Positions 18,189 to 29,102 of a stretch of 64,000 nt of DNA are shown piece by piece. Position 1 is the first letter of the stretch. Every line of letters starts with the position of its first letter. This DNA comes from DATAEY01 sp045805565 (GTDB lineage Bacteria; Actinomycetota; Thermoleophilia; Solirubrobacterales; Solirubrobacteraceae), in assembly GCA_045805565.1 (NCBI GenBank), contig JBJMKZ010000028.1, forward strand, positions 16,533 to 80,532. Reading direction: 5' to 3'. A program made the translations under genes and the position numbers. The notes under the pieces are model-generated. The model was not told the origin of the DNA, did not search any database, and saw only the letters and a list, made by a program, of their open reading frames with translations.

Positions 18189-18211
18189 TATACTTCCTTA
18201 CTCGTCGTAAG
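18189..18211 (+). promoter_or_regulatory. lon promoter -10 and adjacent inverted repeat
   Basis: TATACT at 18189-18194 fits a -10 box; no convincing -35 is visible. Immediately downstream an inverted repeat CTTAC-TCGTC-GTAAG (18197-18211) covers the expected transcription start and ends 5 bases before the first lon start codon. This is the right position for a repressor operator. It does not match the HspR HAIR consensus I know (CTTGAGT-N7-ACTCAAG). Confidence 0.5.
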
Positions 18212-18216
18212 CACAT

Positions 18217-20523
<2,307 letters not shown>

Positions 20524-20539
20524 GCGAAGGTGGCCGGCG

Positions 20540-20881
20540 ATGGCCCGCAGGTGTCGTAGCTGCCCGCCGGTCCCCGAGGAGGTCCGCCTGGCCGCGGACC
20601 TCCTCGGCCGGCGCTGGTCGCTGGCGATCGTCTACGCCTGCCACAGCGGCGCCGCGCGCTTCAACGAGGTCAGCCAGTCGGTCGGCGGCGTGTCTCCGCG
20701 CACGCTGGTCCAGCGCCTGACCGAGCTCGAGCGGGCCGGGGTCCTGGAGCGCCGCGTGATCGAGGCGCGCCCGCCTCAGGTCGAGTACAGACTGACCGCG
20801 GACGGCCGGCGGCTCGCCGGCGTGATGGAGGCCCTGCGCAGCTGGGGCGCTGGCCGGGATCGGGCCGGGATGCCGGCCTGA
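20540..20881 (+). CDS. HxlR-family transcriptional regulator
   Basis: 113-residue winged-helix DNA-binding protein. Seen: DLLGRRWSLAIVYACHSGAARFNEV, GVSPRTLVQRLTELERAGVLERRV, and EYRLTADGRRL, the standard HxlR order. The usual N-terminal cysteine is represented by CRSCPP (Cys5, Cys8), which may sense redox or electrophiles as in some relatives. ATG start 16 bases after the lon stop, so it may be co-transcribed with lon. Target unknown. Confidence 0.85.
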   Translation: MARRCRSCPPVPEEVRLAADLLGRRWSLAIVYACHSGAARFNEVSQSVGGVSPRTLVQRLTELERAGVLERRVIEARPPQVEYRLTADGRRLAGVMEALRSWGAGRDRAGMPA

Positions 20882-20929
20882 CGGCCACCACGGCGTCGCG
20901 CGAAGGCTGCGGCGCGGCGCGCCGGCCTC

Positions 20930-20945
20930 GGCGCGGCGCCGCGCC
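20930..20945. terminator. GC-rich palindrome between convergent genes
   Basis: A perfect 16-base palindrome GGCGCGGCGCCGCGCC lies between the HxlR gene and the convergent antiporter gene, 2 bases before the antiporter stop. Likely shared transcription end; no T tract. Confidence 0.4.
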
Positions 20946-20947
20946 GT

Positions 20948-22531
20948 TCAGATCTCCAGGCGCGAGTCCTCGAGGTCGAGGTCGCGCTCGATCCGGTGCA
21001 TGACCTCGTCGTTGATCACGCCCTGGCGGCGCAGCCGGACGATCATGCCGCGCTCCGCCTCCAGCACCTCGCGGCGCAGTCGCTGGTAGGCGACCGACTG
21101 CTCCTCGTAGCCGCCGTCGTCGCTGTCGTCGAAGCGGGCCCGGAACCGGTTCAACCGGTACTCGTAGGCTCCCCGCATCCGTTCGGCCGTCTCGTCGCGG
21201 ACCCAGTCCTCCGCGGCGAGCTCGTCGATGCGCGCGATGGCAGCCTTGGCCGCCTTCAGGCGCGCCTTGGACTCCTCGCGCTCGGAGGTTCCGTCCTCCT
21301 CCACCCGGAGCCGGCAGATGAGGCGCGGCAGGGTCAGACCCTGCACCAGCAGCGTGGCGAGGATGACCGAGAAGACCAGGAACACGATCAGCTCGCGGTG
21401 GGGGAACGGCGTGCCGCCCGCGGTGCTGATCGGCAGCGCCAGCGCCGCGGCCAGCGAGATCGCGCCCCGCATGCCGCTCCAGGCCACCACGGCGCTGTCC
21501 TGCCATCGCGTGGACGGCCGGCGACGGCGAAAGCGCGGGAGGCCTTGATCGCTGGCGAGCACCCACACGATCCGCACTGCGATGACCACCGCGCTGACCA
21601 GGGCTCCGTAGCCGATGAGGGTCAGCGCCGGTAGGCCGGCCAACCGCTCCACGATCCTCGGCAGCTGGAGCCCAATGAGGATGAAGAGCGCTGAATTGAG
21701 CACGAAGACGAGGATCTCCCACACCGGGAACCCTTGAAGCCGCGTGGCGGGCGAGGCCACCTCGGGTGCCCGCCATCCCATGTAGATGCCGACCGTCACC
21801 GCGGCGAGGATGCCCGAGACGCCGAGCGCGTCCGCCGGCAGGTAGGCGAAGTAGCTGGTGAACAGGGAGATCGAGTTCTCCACCGGAGGGTTCTCGATCC
21901 GCTTGCGCACGTTGGCCACGACCCAGCCCACGGCAAGCCCGATCGCCACGCCGCCGGCCGCGTTGACCGCGAAGCGAAGCAGCGCCTCCGGCAGCGAGAA
22001 CGCGCTGGCGACCACCGCCGCGACCGCGAAGCGGTAGACGACCAGCGCCGTCGCGTCGTTGATCAGGCTCTCGCCCTCAATCACCGTCACGATCCGGCGC
22101 GGAATGCCGAACCGGCTGGCGATCGCGGTCGCCGCCACGGCGTCGGTGGGTGAGACGATCGCCCCGAGGACGAACGCGACTGGCCACGGCAAGCCGAGCG
22201 CGAGGTGGGCGACGGCCGCCACGGCCAGGGTGGTGGCGAGCACCAGGCCGATCGAGAGCGCGGAGATGGGTCGCAGCGCGGCCCTGAGGTCGCGCAGGGA
22301 CGAGAAGAAGGCCGCCGAGTACAGCAGCGGCGGCAGGATGATCGTCAGCACGAGCTTGGGCTCGAGCTCGACGTGGGGGACGCCGGGTACGAAGCCGACG
22401 AGCAGGCCGCCGATGACGAGCAGGATCGGATACGGGACCCTCACCGCCTGGCCGATCACCAGCAGGGCCGCGACGGCCGCCAGGAGGCCGACCAGTACGA
22501 GGTCCGTGTGCTCTGCCGCGCCCGGAGGCAC
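20948..22531 (-). CDS. Na+/H+ antiporter, CPA1 (NhaP-like) family
   Basis: 527-residue inner-membrane cation/proton exchanger. Twelve or so hydrophobic segments occupy residues 10-420. Family landmarks: LLYSAAFFSSLRDLR, VSPTDAVAATAI, and ESLINDATALVVYRF with the ND pair of the ion site; VVAWSGMRGAISLAAALALP late in the membrane domain. A C-terminal cytoplasmic helical tail of about 110 residues (charged, ends EDSRLEI) may be regulatory. GTG start. Its 3' neighbour gene at 22541 is in the same direction upstream by 9 bases. Confidence 0.92.
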   Translation of the reverse strand: MPPGAAEHTDLVLVGLLAAVAALLVIGQAVRVPYPILLVIGGLLVGFVPGVPHVELEPKLVLTIILPPLLYSAAFFSSLRDLRAALRPISALSIGLVLATTLAVAAVAHLALGLPWPVAFVLGAIVSPTDAVAATAIASRFGIPRRIVTVIEGESLINDATALVVYRFAVAAVVASAFSLPEALLRFAVNAAGGVAIGLAVGWVVANVRKRIENPPVENSISLFTSYFAYLPADALGVSGILAAVTVGIYMGWRAPEVASPATRLQGFPVWEILVFVLNSALFILIGLQLPRIVERLAGLPALTLIGYGALVSAVVIAVRIVWVLASDQGLPRFRRRRPSTRWQDSAVVAWSGMRGAISLAAALALPISTAGGTPFPHRELIVFLVFSVILATLLVQGLTLPRLICRLRVEEDGTSEREESKARLKAAKAAIARIDELAAEDWVRDETAERMRGAYEYRLNRFRARFDDSDDGGYEEQSVAYQRLRREVLEAERGMIVRLRRQGVINDEVMHRIERDLDLEDSRLEI

Positions 22532-22540
22532 TCCGAAAGC

Positions 22541-23122
22541 CTACGACGACGGCGGCGCGTCCCCGGCTTGCGGCCGGCGCCCCGGGCGGCGGGCGCCCAG
22601 CCGCCTGGCGGTTCTCAGAGCGGCGCGGCGCCGCTCGCGGAACACGGAGCGACGCAGGGCCTCCTCATGGCGCCCGATGCGGGGCCCGAGGCCGGCCAGG
22701 ACCCCGCACGCCGCGAGGTAGACCGCCATGAAGCCGTACCCGGCGACCACCGCCCAGCCCCCGGCCGACTGCGGGTTCAGCGCTGCCACCGCGGCGAGGA
22801 CGGGAGGGAGCCAGCTGAGCAGGAGGATGGGGACCGCCGCGGTGACGCCGTCTCGTCGCAGGCGGACCAGCGCCGCCGCCGAGATGGCGGCCGCGGAGGC
22901 GCCGATCAGGAGGGCGACGAAGGGAGCCTGGGGCAGCGACCAGCGCTCGACGAGCGCGACGAGCGCCGCCACTGCCCCGAGCGCGAAGGCGACCTCCGCG
23001 GCGGCCAGGGCGATCCTCGGGTGCCGCCGAGCGAAGCGCTCCACCGCGGTGTCGTAGGGCGACGAGGGCCGCGGATCCCTCGGCCGGCGTTTGGGCTTGA
23101 GGTTCAGTTTCCAGCGGGCCAC
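22541..23122 (-). CDS. Hypothetical four-helix membrane protein
   Basis: 193 residues with basic ends (MARWKLNLKPKRRPRD; RRLGARRPGRRPQ) and four hydrophobic segments at about 40-60, 66-86, 95-115 and 124-146. No family recognised. GTG start. It lies 9 bases upstream of the antiporter gene on the same strand, so the two are probably one transcript. Confidence 0.65.
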   Translation of the reverse strand: MARWKLNLKPKRRPRDPRPSSPYDTAVERFARRHPRIALAAAEVAFALGAVAALVALVERWSLPQAPFVALLIGASAAAISAAALVRLRRDGVTAAVPILLLSWLPPVLAAVAALNPQSAGGWAVVAGYGFMAVYLAACGVLAGLGPRIGRHEEALRRSVFRERRRAALRTARRLGARRPGRRPQAGDAPPSS

Positions 23123-23177
23123 GTCGCTCTCCGGGCCGGAGTATGCCCGGCGGCGGGATCGTGGGCGAGGCGGGCGC

Positions 23178-24515
23178 TCAGGTTCGCGTCACGGCGAACA
23201 GGCGACGGTCTTCGGGCACGCCCTTGAGGCGGTGCGCGCCGCGGTCGTCGAATTCGATCCCGGAGCCGACCACGAGGTCCCTGACGGTGCTCGAGACCAG
23301 CACCTCGCCGGATTGCGCAAGCGCGCCGACGCGGGCGGCGATGTGGACCGCGATCCCGCGCACGTCGCCGTCGGTCAACTCGCACTCGCCGGTGTGCAGC
23401 CCGGCGCGCACCGGCAGGTCGAGCTCGCGGGAGCGATCACGGATGGCGCAGGCACAGCGGATCGCCCGGGCCGGCCCGTCGAAGGTCGCCAGGAATCCGT
23501 CCCCCAGCGCCTTGACCTCGCGCCCGCGGAAGCGCGCGAGCTGCTCGCGGACCAGGCGATCGTGGGCGGCGCTGAGATCGCGCCAGCGTCGGTCACCGAG
23601 CTCGGCGGCGCGCGCGGTCGACTCGACGACGTCCGTGAACAGCAGCGTCATGAGCGCGCGATCGTGGTCGCGCCCTCCGCGCGACCCCGTGAGGAACTCC
23701 TCGATCTCGTCGAGCAGCGAGTCGGCGTCTCCGACCCACCACAGATGGTCCTCCCCCGGGAGCTCGACGTGCTTGGCCTGGGCGATGTGCTCGGCCAGAT
23801 AGGTCCCGTTCTCGGCCGGGACGATCCGGTCGTCGCGGCGGTGCAAGACCAGCGTCGGTACGGATATGGACGGCAGCGCGCGGCGCACGTCCATCCTCGC
23901 GGTCATGCGAAGCCAGGCCACCGCGGCGCCCGGGCTGGCGCCGGACATCAGCGAGCGGTTCCACCAGTCGCGCATCCGAGTGTCCTCGGCGACGCTTGGG
24001 GCCCACAGCTGAAGCAGGCCGCCCACCTCGCCCCAGGCGATGCCGACCCCCTCGATGAAATCCTGGCCCGCCTCGGCCTCCATCAGCCCCGGGCAGTCGT
24101 CATCGGACGTGGTCGCGGCCCAGCCGCCGTAGAGGACCAGGTCGGTGACCCTCTCGGGGTGGATCGCGGCGAACACCGCGGACATCATCGCCCCCTCGGA
24201 GAGACCCACCAGGGCCGCCCGCGGGGCGGCGGCGGCATCGAGCACGGCGGTCATGTCCTCCATCCGCTCCTCGAGCGTCGGCAGCTCGGCGGGGGTCACG
24301 CGGTCCGAGACGCCGGTCCCCCGCTTGTCCCACAGGATGACGCGGCTGAAGGTCGCGAGCCGCTCGATGAATGACACGTAGGCGGCGTCCTCCCAGAACG
24401 ACTCCATGGGCAGGACCCAGCCGGTGGTCAGCAGCAGATCCCGCGGACCGTCGCCGACCACCTGATAGGCGAGGCTCACCTCGCCGTTCTTGGCGTAGCT
24501 GGTCTTCGCCGGCAA
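23178..24515 (-). CDS. Alpha/beta hydrolase - class III adenylate cyclase fusion
   Basis: 445 residues in two parts. Residues 1-270 form an alpha/beta hydrolase with nucleophile Ser in GLSEGAMMS and a late DHLWWVGD region. From about 285 a class III cyclase catalytic domain follows: LLFTDVVESTARA (first metal Asp), KALGDGFLATFDGP (second metal Asp), RAGLHTGECEL and GIAVHIAARV (the N/R transition-state region reads HIAAR). Likely makes cAMP, with the hydrolase domain as a ligand sensor as proposed for similar actinobacterial fusions. Start TTG 24515 (MPAKTSYAKNGEVSLAYQV); no ATG lies in frame. Confidence 0.88.
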   Translation of the reverse strand: MPAKTSYAKNGEVSLAYQVVGDGPRDLLLTTGWVLPMESFWEDAAYVSFIERLATFSRVILWDKRGTGVSDRVTPAELPTLEERMEDMTAVLDAAAAPRAALVGLSEGAMMSAVFAAIHPERVTDLVLYGGWAATTSDDDCPGLMEAEAGQDFIEGVGIAWGEVGGLLQLWAPSVAEDTRMRDWWNRSLMSGASPGAAVAWLRMTARMDVRRALPSISVPTLVLHRRDDRIVPAENGTYLAEHIAQAKHVELPGEDHLWWVGDADSLLDEIEEFLTGSRGGRDHDRALMTLLFTDVVESTARAAELGDRRWRDLSAAHDRLVREQLARFRGREVKALGDGFLATFDGPARAIRCACAIRDRSRELDLPVRAGLHTGECELTDGDVRGIAVHIAARVGALAQSGEVLVSSTVRDLVVGSGIEFDDRGAHRLKGVPEDRRLFAVTRT

Positions 24516-24562
24516 CCCATCGAGCGTACACCCGGGGGGCCGGGCGGTAGCACCGCGTTCGG

Positions 24563-25624
24563 TCAGACCTTCAGCGCCATCCAGAGCGGACGATGGTCGG
24601 AGAGGTAGTACCTGATGTAGCCGCGAAAGCGGGTGGCCTCAGCCTTGGTCCCCCCACCCCAGAGATCGCGGAACACCGCGCCGTCGAAGTCGAAGATCCC
24701 GACCTGTTCGATGGCGTCCTGTACCGGGCCGGGGAACACCGCCATCTGGTCGAAGTGGGCATCGTCGTTGAGGTTCGAGCCGCCGACGTGGGTCGAGTGC
24801 TCGGGGAGCTGAAGGCCGAGGCGCGTAAGCGCGTCGTACACGCGGTCACCCGGCGCTTGGACGGGTAGGTTGAAGTCACCGAGCGCCACGACGTTGGTGG
24901 TATAGGCGTCCTGGTCGCGATGTTGAGCGTCGGCCCAGCGGGCGATGGCGTAGGCCTCGAGCACGCGGCGATCCATGCCCGCAGCGGGTGGCGGCTCCTT
25001 TCGCCGGGTGGCCGCGGCGCGTGCCCGCGGGTTGGTCGAGGTGGCGTCGCTCTCGTCGTTGGGCAGTCCGGTGCCGCGGTCCTTGCCGAAGTACAGGTGC
25101 ACGGCGGCGAGCAGCAGCACCGTGTCCTTTACGCGGAAGGAGGCGAGCATGGGATTGCGGTCGAACCCGACGAACCGAGCGGGTATGTCGGACAGGCGGA
25201 CGTTGCGCAGGTCGACGGCGGGCACCGTCAGCTCCCCCACTTCCTCCATCAGGCCGATCTTGTTCGTGTCGAATAGGAAGGCGAACCGCTCGTCGTTGCC
25301 GCCCGGGTCGTTGAACAGCACGCGGTAGCGGTCCGGCAGATGGGCCTGTATCGCGCGCAGGCCCGACAGATCGTTGTTGACCTCCTCCAGGGCGACGAGG
25401 TCGAACCAGCTCAGGACTTCGGCCAGGAGCCGGTAGTCCTTGTCGCGCCTGCGCTGCAGGCCGAGATTGGCGATGTTCCACGTGGCGAGCAGCAGTCGCC
25501 GCGGGGTCCGGTCGGGGATCTTTCGATCGCCGCGGTCAGGCTGCGCCGGGTAGTCGCGCAGGGCCGCAAGCTCTCGATCGACGTCGTAGTCGTAGGAGAT
25601 GGTGGGCTTGCGGAAGACAGGCAC
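24563..25624 (-). CDS. Endonuclease/exonuclease/phosphatase-fold protein
   Basis: 353-residue EEP-fold protein. Motifs: LLLATWNIANLGLQ (Asn), VALEEVNND (metal Glu), a central LAAVHLYFG, VALGDFNLP (Asp-Asn) and YYLSDHRPLWM (Asp-His) at the end. Catalytic set is complete, so a nuclease or phosphodiesterase activity is expected; no signal peptide. Start taken at GTG 25624 behind GGCGAGGAT; a GTG 36 bases earlier is possible. Substrate unknown. Confidence 0.85.
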   Translation of the reverse strand: MPVFRKPTISYDYDVDRELAALRDYPAQPDRGDRKIPDRTPRRLLLATWNIANLGLQRRRDKDYRLLAEVLSWFDLVALEEVNNDLSGLRAIQAHLPDRYRVLFNDPGGNDERFAFLFDTNKIGLMEEVGELTVPAVDLRNVRLSDIPARFVGFDRNPMLASFRVKDTVLLLAAVHLYFGKDRGTGLPNDESDATSTNPRARAAATRRKEPPPAAGMDRRVLEAYAIARWADAQHRDQDAYTTNVVALGDFNLPVQAPGDRVYDALTRLGLQLPEHSTHVGGSNLNDDAHFDQMAVFPGPVQDAIEQVGIFDFDGAVFRDLWGGGTKAEATRFRGYIRYYLSDHRPLWMALKV

Positions 25625-25703
25625 GGACCGATCCTCGCCGAAACCGCAGAGGGGCGCCACCCGCCGTCCGTGCTCCGCGACCGATCGTCGCGCGACTTGC
25701 TTC

Positions 25704-28496
25704 TTATCCGCAGCCGGTGTTGTTGCCGCAGCTCGAGCAGGTGTAGCAGGAGCCGGTGCGCTGCATCATGCCCCCGCACTGGGCGCAGGCGGGACCCAGG
25801 TCGAGCCCCTGCAGCCTCGCGGGCTGGACGGGGGGGACGTCCGTCATCGCCGCCCCGGCGGCCTGGGCGGCGCCGTTCGCCGGACCGTCGGGACCGGCGG
25901 TGGCGTCCACACGCGCCGAGACGTCGGCCTCCTCGGCCAGCTTGCGGGCCCGTACCTCCGAGGTGAGGATCCCGAGCTCCTCCTGGATGTCGGTGTCCAG
26001 GAAGCGCGAGGCCAGCCAGCGCATGATGTAGTCGGGCATCGACTTGGCGAACGGGATCTCGGGGTTGGTGGTTATGCCCTCCGGGTCGAAGCGCATGTAG
26101 GAGAACTTGCGCACCAGCGTCTCCAGCGGCACCCCGTACTGGAGCGCGATCGAGATCGACGTCGCGAACGCGTTCATCATCCCGCGCAGCGTCGAGCCCT
26201 CCTTGCCGATGTCGGTGAGGAAGATCTCGCCCACCGTCCCGTCCTCGTACATGCCGGCGGTGATGTAGCCCTCGTGCCCGGCGATCGAGAACTTGTGGGT
26301 GATCGATTGGCGCTCCCGCGGCATGCGGCGCCGCCGAGGCGCCGCCTCGACGGGCGGGTCGGATTCCGCCTTCGACTCCGAGCCCTCGGACTTCTGGGCA
26401 TCGGTTCGCAGGGCCTGCGCCGTCTTGGAGCCGTCGCGGTAGATCGCCAGGGCCTTGAGGCCGAGCTTCCACCCCTCGAGGTAGGCCTCGGCGATGTCCT
26501 GCGCGGTGGCCGACTCGGGCAGGTTCACGGTCTTGGAGATCGCACCGCTGATGAACGGCTGCACCGCGCTCATCATGCGGATGTGCCCCATGTGCGAGAT
26601 GGCGCGCTCACCCACGGCCACATCGAATACGGGAAGGTGCTCGTCCTTGAGCCCCGGCGCCCCGACGATCGTCCCGCGCTCGTTGATGTGGGCCTCGATC
26701 TGCTCGATCTCGGCGCGTGCGTAACCGAGCGTGCGCAGCGCCAGTGGCACCGTCCGGTTGACGATCGTCATCTGGCCGCCGCCCACCAGCTCCTTGAACT
26801 TGACCAGCGAGAAGTCGGGCTCGATGCCGGTCGTATCGCAGTCCATCAGGAACGAGATCGTCCCGGTCGGCGCGAGCACGGTCGCCTGTGCGTTGCGGTA
26901 GCCGTTCTCTTCGCCGAGGGCGACCGCCTCGTCCCACGCCGCGCGGGCGGCGGCGAGCAGCTCGCCATCCGGGGCGTCGTCGATGGCCCGGGTGGCGTCG
27001 CGGTGCATCCGCATGATTGCGTTGTGCGCCTCGCGGTTCTCGCCATAGCGCTCGTAGGGGCCGATGCCGCCGGCGATCCGGGCCGACACCCGGTAGCCGC
27101 AGCCGGTCATCAGCGCGGTGATGCCCGCGGCGGTGGCCCGTCCCTCGTCGGAGTCGTACGACACCCCGTTGGCCATCAGGTAGGCGCCGAGGTTGGCGTA
27201 GCCCAGACCCAGCTGGCGGAACGCGCGCGCGTTGCGGCCTATCTGCTCCGTGGGGTAGCTCGACGGCCCCACGACGATCTCCTGCGCGAGGATGACGACG
27301 TCGACCGCGTGCTCGAAGGCCCCGACGTCGAGCTTCCCGTCCCCGCGGCGGAACTTCATGAGGTTCAGCGACGCCAGGTTGCAGGCCGAGTCGTCGACGT
27401 GCATGTATTCGGAGCACGGGTTGGACGCGTTGATCCGCCCCGACGTCGGGCAGGTGTGCCAGCGGTTGATCGTGGTGTCGTACTGGACGCCGGGATCGGC
27501 GCAGCGCCAGGCCGCCTCGGCGATCTCGCGCATCAGCTCACCGGCGGGAATCGGCTCTCCGATCGGCTCCCCGGTCGTACGTGCAGTGAGCTGCCAGGGC
27601 TCGTCGTTCTCCACCGCCCGCATGAACTCATCGGTGACGCGCACCGAGTTGTTGGCGTTCTGGTACTGGATCGAGTGGAAGCCGGCGCCGTCGATGCGCA
27701 TGTCGAACCCGGCTTCGCGCAGGGCGGCGGCCTTCTCCTCCTCGTGGGCCTTGCACCAGATGAATTCGCGGATGTCGGGGTGGTCGACGTCGAGCACGAC
27801 CATCTTGGCCGCGCGACGGGTGCCTCCGCCTGACTTGATCGACCCCGCCCACGCGTCGGCGCCCCGCATGAACGAGACCGGCCCCGAGGCGGTGCCGCCC
27901 TTGGAGAGCGGCTCCATCGAGCCGCGGATCTTCGAGAGGTTGATCCCCGAGCCCGAGCCGCCTCGGAAGATGATCCCCTCCTTGGTGTTCCAGTCGAGGA
28001 TCGACTCCATCTGGTCCTCGACGCTGAGGATGAAGCAGGCGCTCATCTGGCACCGCGCGTCGCCCTCGGGATGCCAGCCGCAGTTGAACCACACCGGCGA
28101 GTTGAACGCCGCCATCTGGTGGAGCAGCACGTGGATCAGCTCGGCCTCGAAGGCCTCGGCGTCGTCCTCGCTGGCGAAGTATTCGCGCTCGCGGCCCCAG
28201 CGGGCGATCGTGCCCGCGACGCGGGAGATCATCTGCTTGACCGAGCGCTCGCGGTCCGGCGAGCCGAGCTGACCGCGGAAGTACTTCTGAGCCACGATGT
28301 TGGTCGCATTCTGCGACCACGCCTTCGGGAACTCGACGTCGCGCTGCTCGAAGACGACGCCGTCGCCGTGCCCGATGCGGGCATCGCGAAGCTCCCACTC
28401 GACCTCGTCGTAGGGATGGACACCGGGGGTCGTGAAGCGCCGCTCGATCGTCAGGCCGGTCTGCCGGGCGGTCCCTCTTGCGGCGACTTCAGCCAT
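25704..28496 (-). CDS. nrdJ: Adenosylcobalamin-dependent ribonucleotide reductase
   Basis: Class II reductase making all deoxyribonucleotides with B12 instead of an oxygen-dependent radical subunit. 930 residues. Seen: FNSPVWFNCGW, the loop CNLASLNLMKF, the NPCSEYM catalytic segment, LAPTGTISFLMDCDTTGIEP, and a C-terminal cysteine cluster (CAQCGGM, CYTCSSCGNNTGCG) that re-reduces the active site. ATG at 28496 has a strong AGGAGAGG ribosome site. It overlaps the nrdR stop by 8 bases, so NrdR and NrdJ are made from one transcript under NrdR control. No class I nrdAB is in the window. Confidence 0.96.
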   Translation of the reverse strand: MAEVAARGTARQTGLTIERRFTTPGVHPYDEVEWELRDARIGHGDGVVFEQRDVEFPKAWSQNATNIVAQKYFRGQLGSPDRERSVKQMISRVAGTIARWGREREYFASEDDAEAFEAELIHVLLHQMAAFNSPVWFNCGWHPEGDARCQMSACFILSVEDQMESILDWNTKEGIIFRGGSGSGINLSKIRGSMEPLSKGGTASGPVSFMRGADAWAGSIKSGGGTRRAAKMVVLDVDHPDIREFIWCKAHEEEKAAALREAGFDMRIDGAGFHSIQYQNANNSVRVTDEFMRAVENDEPWQLTARTTGEPIGEPIPAGELMREIAEAAWRCADPGVQYDTTINRWHTCPTSGRINASNPCSEYMHVDDSACNLASLNLMKFRRGDGKLDVGAFEHAVDVVILAQEIVVGPSSYPTEQIGRNARAFRQLGLGYANLGAYLMANGVSYDSDEGRATAAGITALMTGCGYRVSARIAGGIGPYERYGENREAHNAIMRMHRDATRAIDDAPDGELLAAARAAWDEAVALGEENGYRNAQATVLAPTGTISFLMDCDTTGIEPDFSLVKFKELVGGGQMTIVNRTVPLALRTLGYARAEIEQIEAHINERGTIVGAPGLKDEHLPVFDVAVGERAISHMGHIRMMSAVQPFISGAISKTVNLPESATAQDIAEAYLEGWKLGLKALAIYRDGSKTAQALRTDAQKSEGSESKAESDPPVEAAPRRRRMPRERQSITHKFSIAGHEGYITAGMYEDGTVGEIFLTDIGKEGSTLRGMMNAFATSISIALQYGVPLETLVRKFSYMRFDPEGITTNPEIPFAKSMPDYIMRWLASRFLDTDIQEELGILTSEVRARKLAEEADVSARVDATAGPDGPANGAAQAAGAAMTDVPPVQPARLQGLDLGPACAQCGGMMQRTGSCYTCSSCGNNTGCG

Positions 28497-29022
28497 CGTG
28501 TCCTCTCCTGTCCAAGGCATTTGCGGGGGACCGCGGATCATCGCCCGCGAGTCGGACACCACTGCCGGCTCGCGTAGCGGAACCTTGGAGCGCTGCCAGC
28601 TCGGACGAGAACTGGCTCGGGTCGCTGAAGCCCTTGTAGACGGCGGCGAACTGCAGGTAGGCGACCCGATCGAGGTCGCGCAGCCCGCCCAGCGCCATGT
28701 CACCGACCCGCTGTGCCGGCAGCTCGCCGCCCGCCCTCTCGACCTCACGCTCGATGCGGTCAGCCAGCGCCTCCAGGCGCTCCCGGTCCACGGGCCGCTT
28801 GTGGGAGGCCCGCAGCAAGCCGCCGAGCAGCTTGGCGCGGTCGAAGGCCTCGCGCCGGCCACCGCGCTTGCGGACCGCCAGCCCCCCGCGCTCGTAGCGC
28901 TCGTAGGTTGTGAAGCGGCGCCCGCAGCCCGAGCACACCCGGCGGCGCCGCACGGCGGTGCGATCGTCGGCCGTCCGGGTTTCGATCACGCGTGTGCGGG
29001 CTTGGCAGGCGAGGCAGTCCAT
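28489..29022 (-). CDS. nrdR: Transcriptional repressor NrdR
   Basis: Zinc-finger/ATP-cone repressor of ribonucleotide reductase genes. Zinc ribbon cysteines are in MDCLACQA and VCSGCGRRF; TYERYE follows, then the ATP-cone (VRKRGGRREAFDRAKLLGGL onward to about 140). The tail beyond 150 is longer than usual (about 178 residues in total, typical 150-160) and Arg/Ala-rich. ATG at 29022; an ATG three codons earlier is also in frame. Operator-like boxes lie just upstream. Confidence 0.95.
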   Translation of the reverse strand: MDCLACQARTRVIETRTADDRTAVRRRRVCSGCGRRFTTYERYERGGLAVRKRGGRREAFDRAKLLGGLLRASHKRPVDRERLEALADRIEREVERAGGELPAQRVGDMALGGLRDLDRVAYLQFAAVYKGFSDPSQFSSELAALQGSATRAGSGVRLAGDDPRSPANALDRRGHDG

Positions 29023-29034
29023 CGACGCCAAACT

Positions 29035-29102
29035 CTACTAGTCGTAGCGGACAGGTCGCTCCAGAACCCCACATATAGTGCCGTCGGGCGTTTTGCGTCA
29101 GC
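29035..29102 (-). promoter_or_regulatory. nrdR-nrdJ promoter with two NrdR-box-like sites
   Basis: Reading toward nrdR: a -35-like CTGACG, 17-18 bases, then TATATG as -10. The -10 lies inside 29067-29082 (plus strand CCCCACATATAGTGCC), which matches about 12 of 16 positions of the NrdR box consensus as I recall it. A second imperfect palindrome CTAC-TAGTC-GTAG sits at 29035-29047, centre to centre about 33 bases, roughly three helical turns, the paired spacing typical of NrdR operators. Confidence 0.6.
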
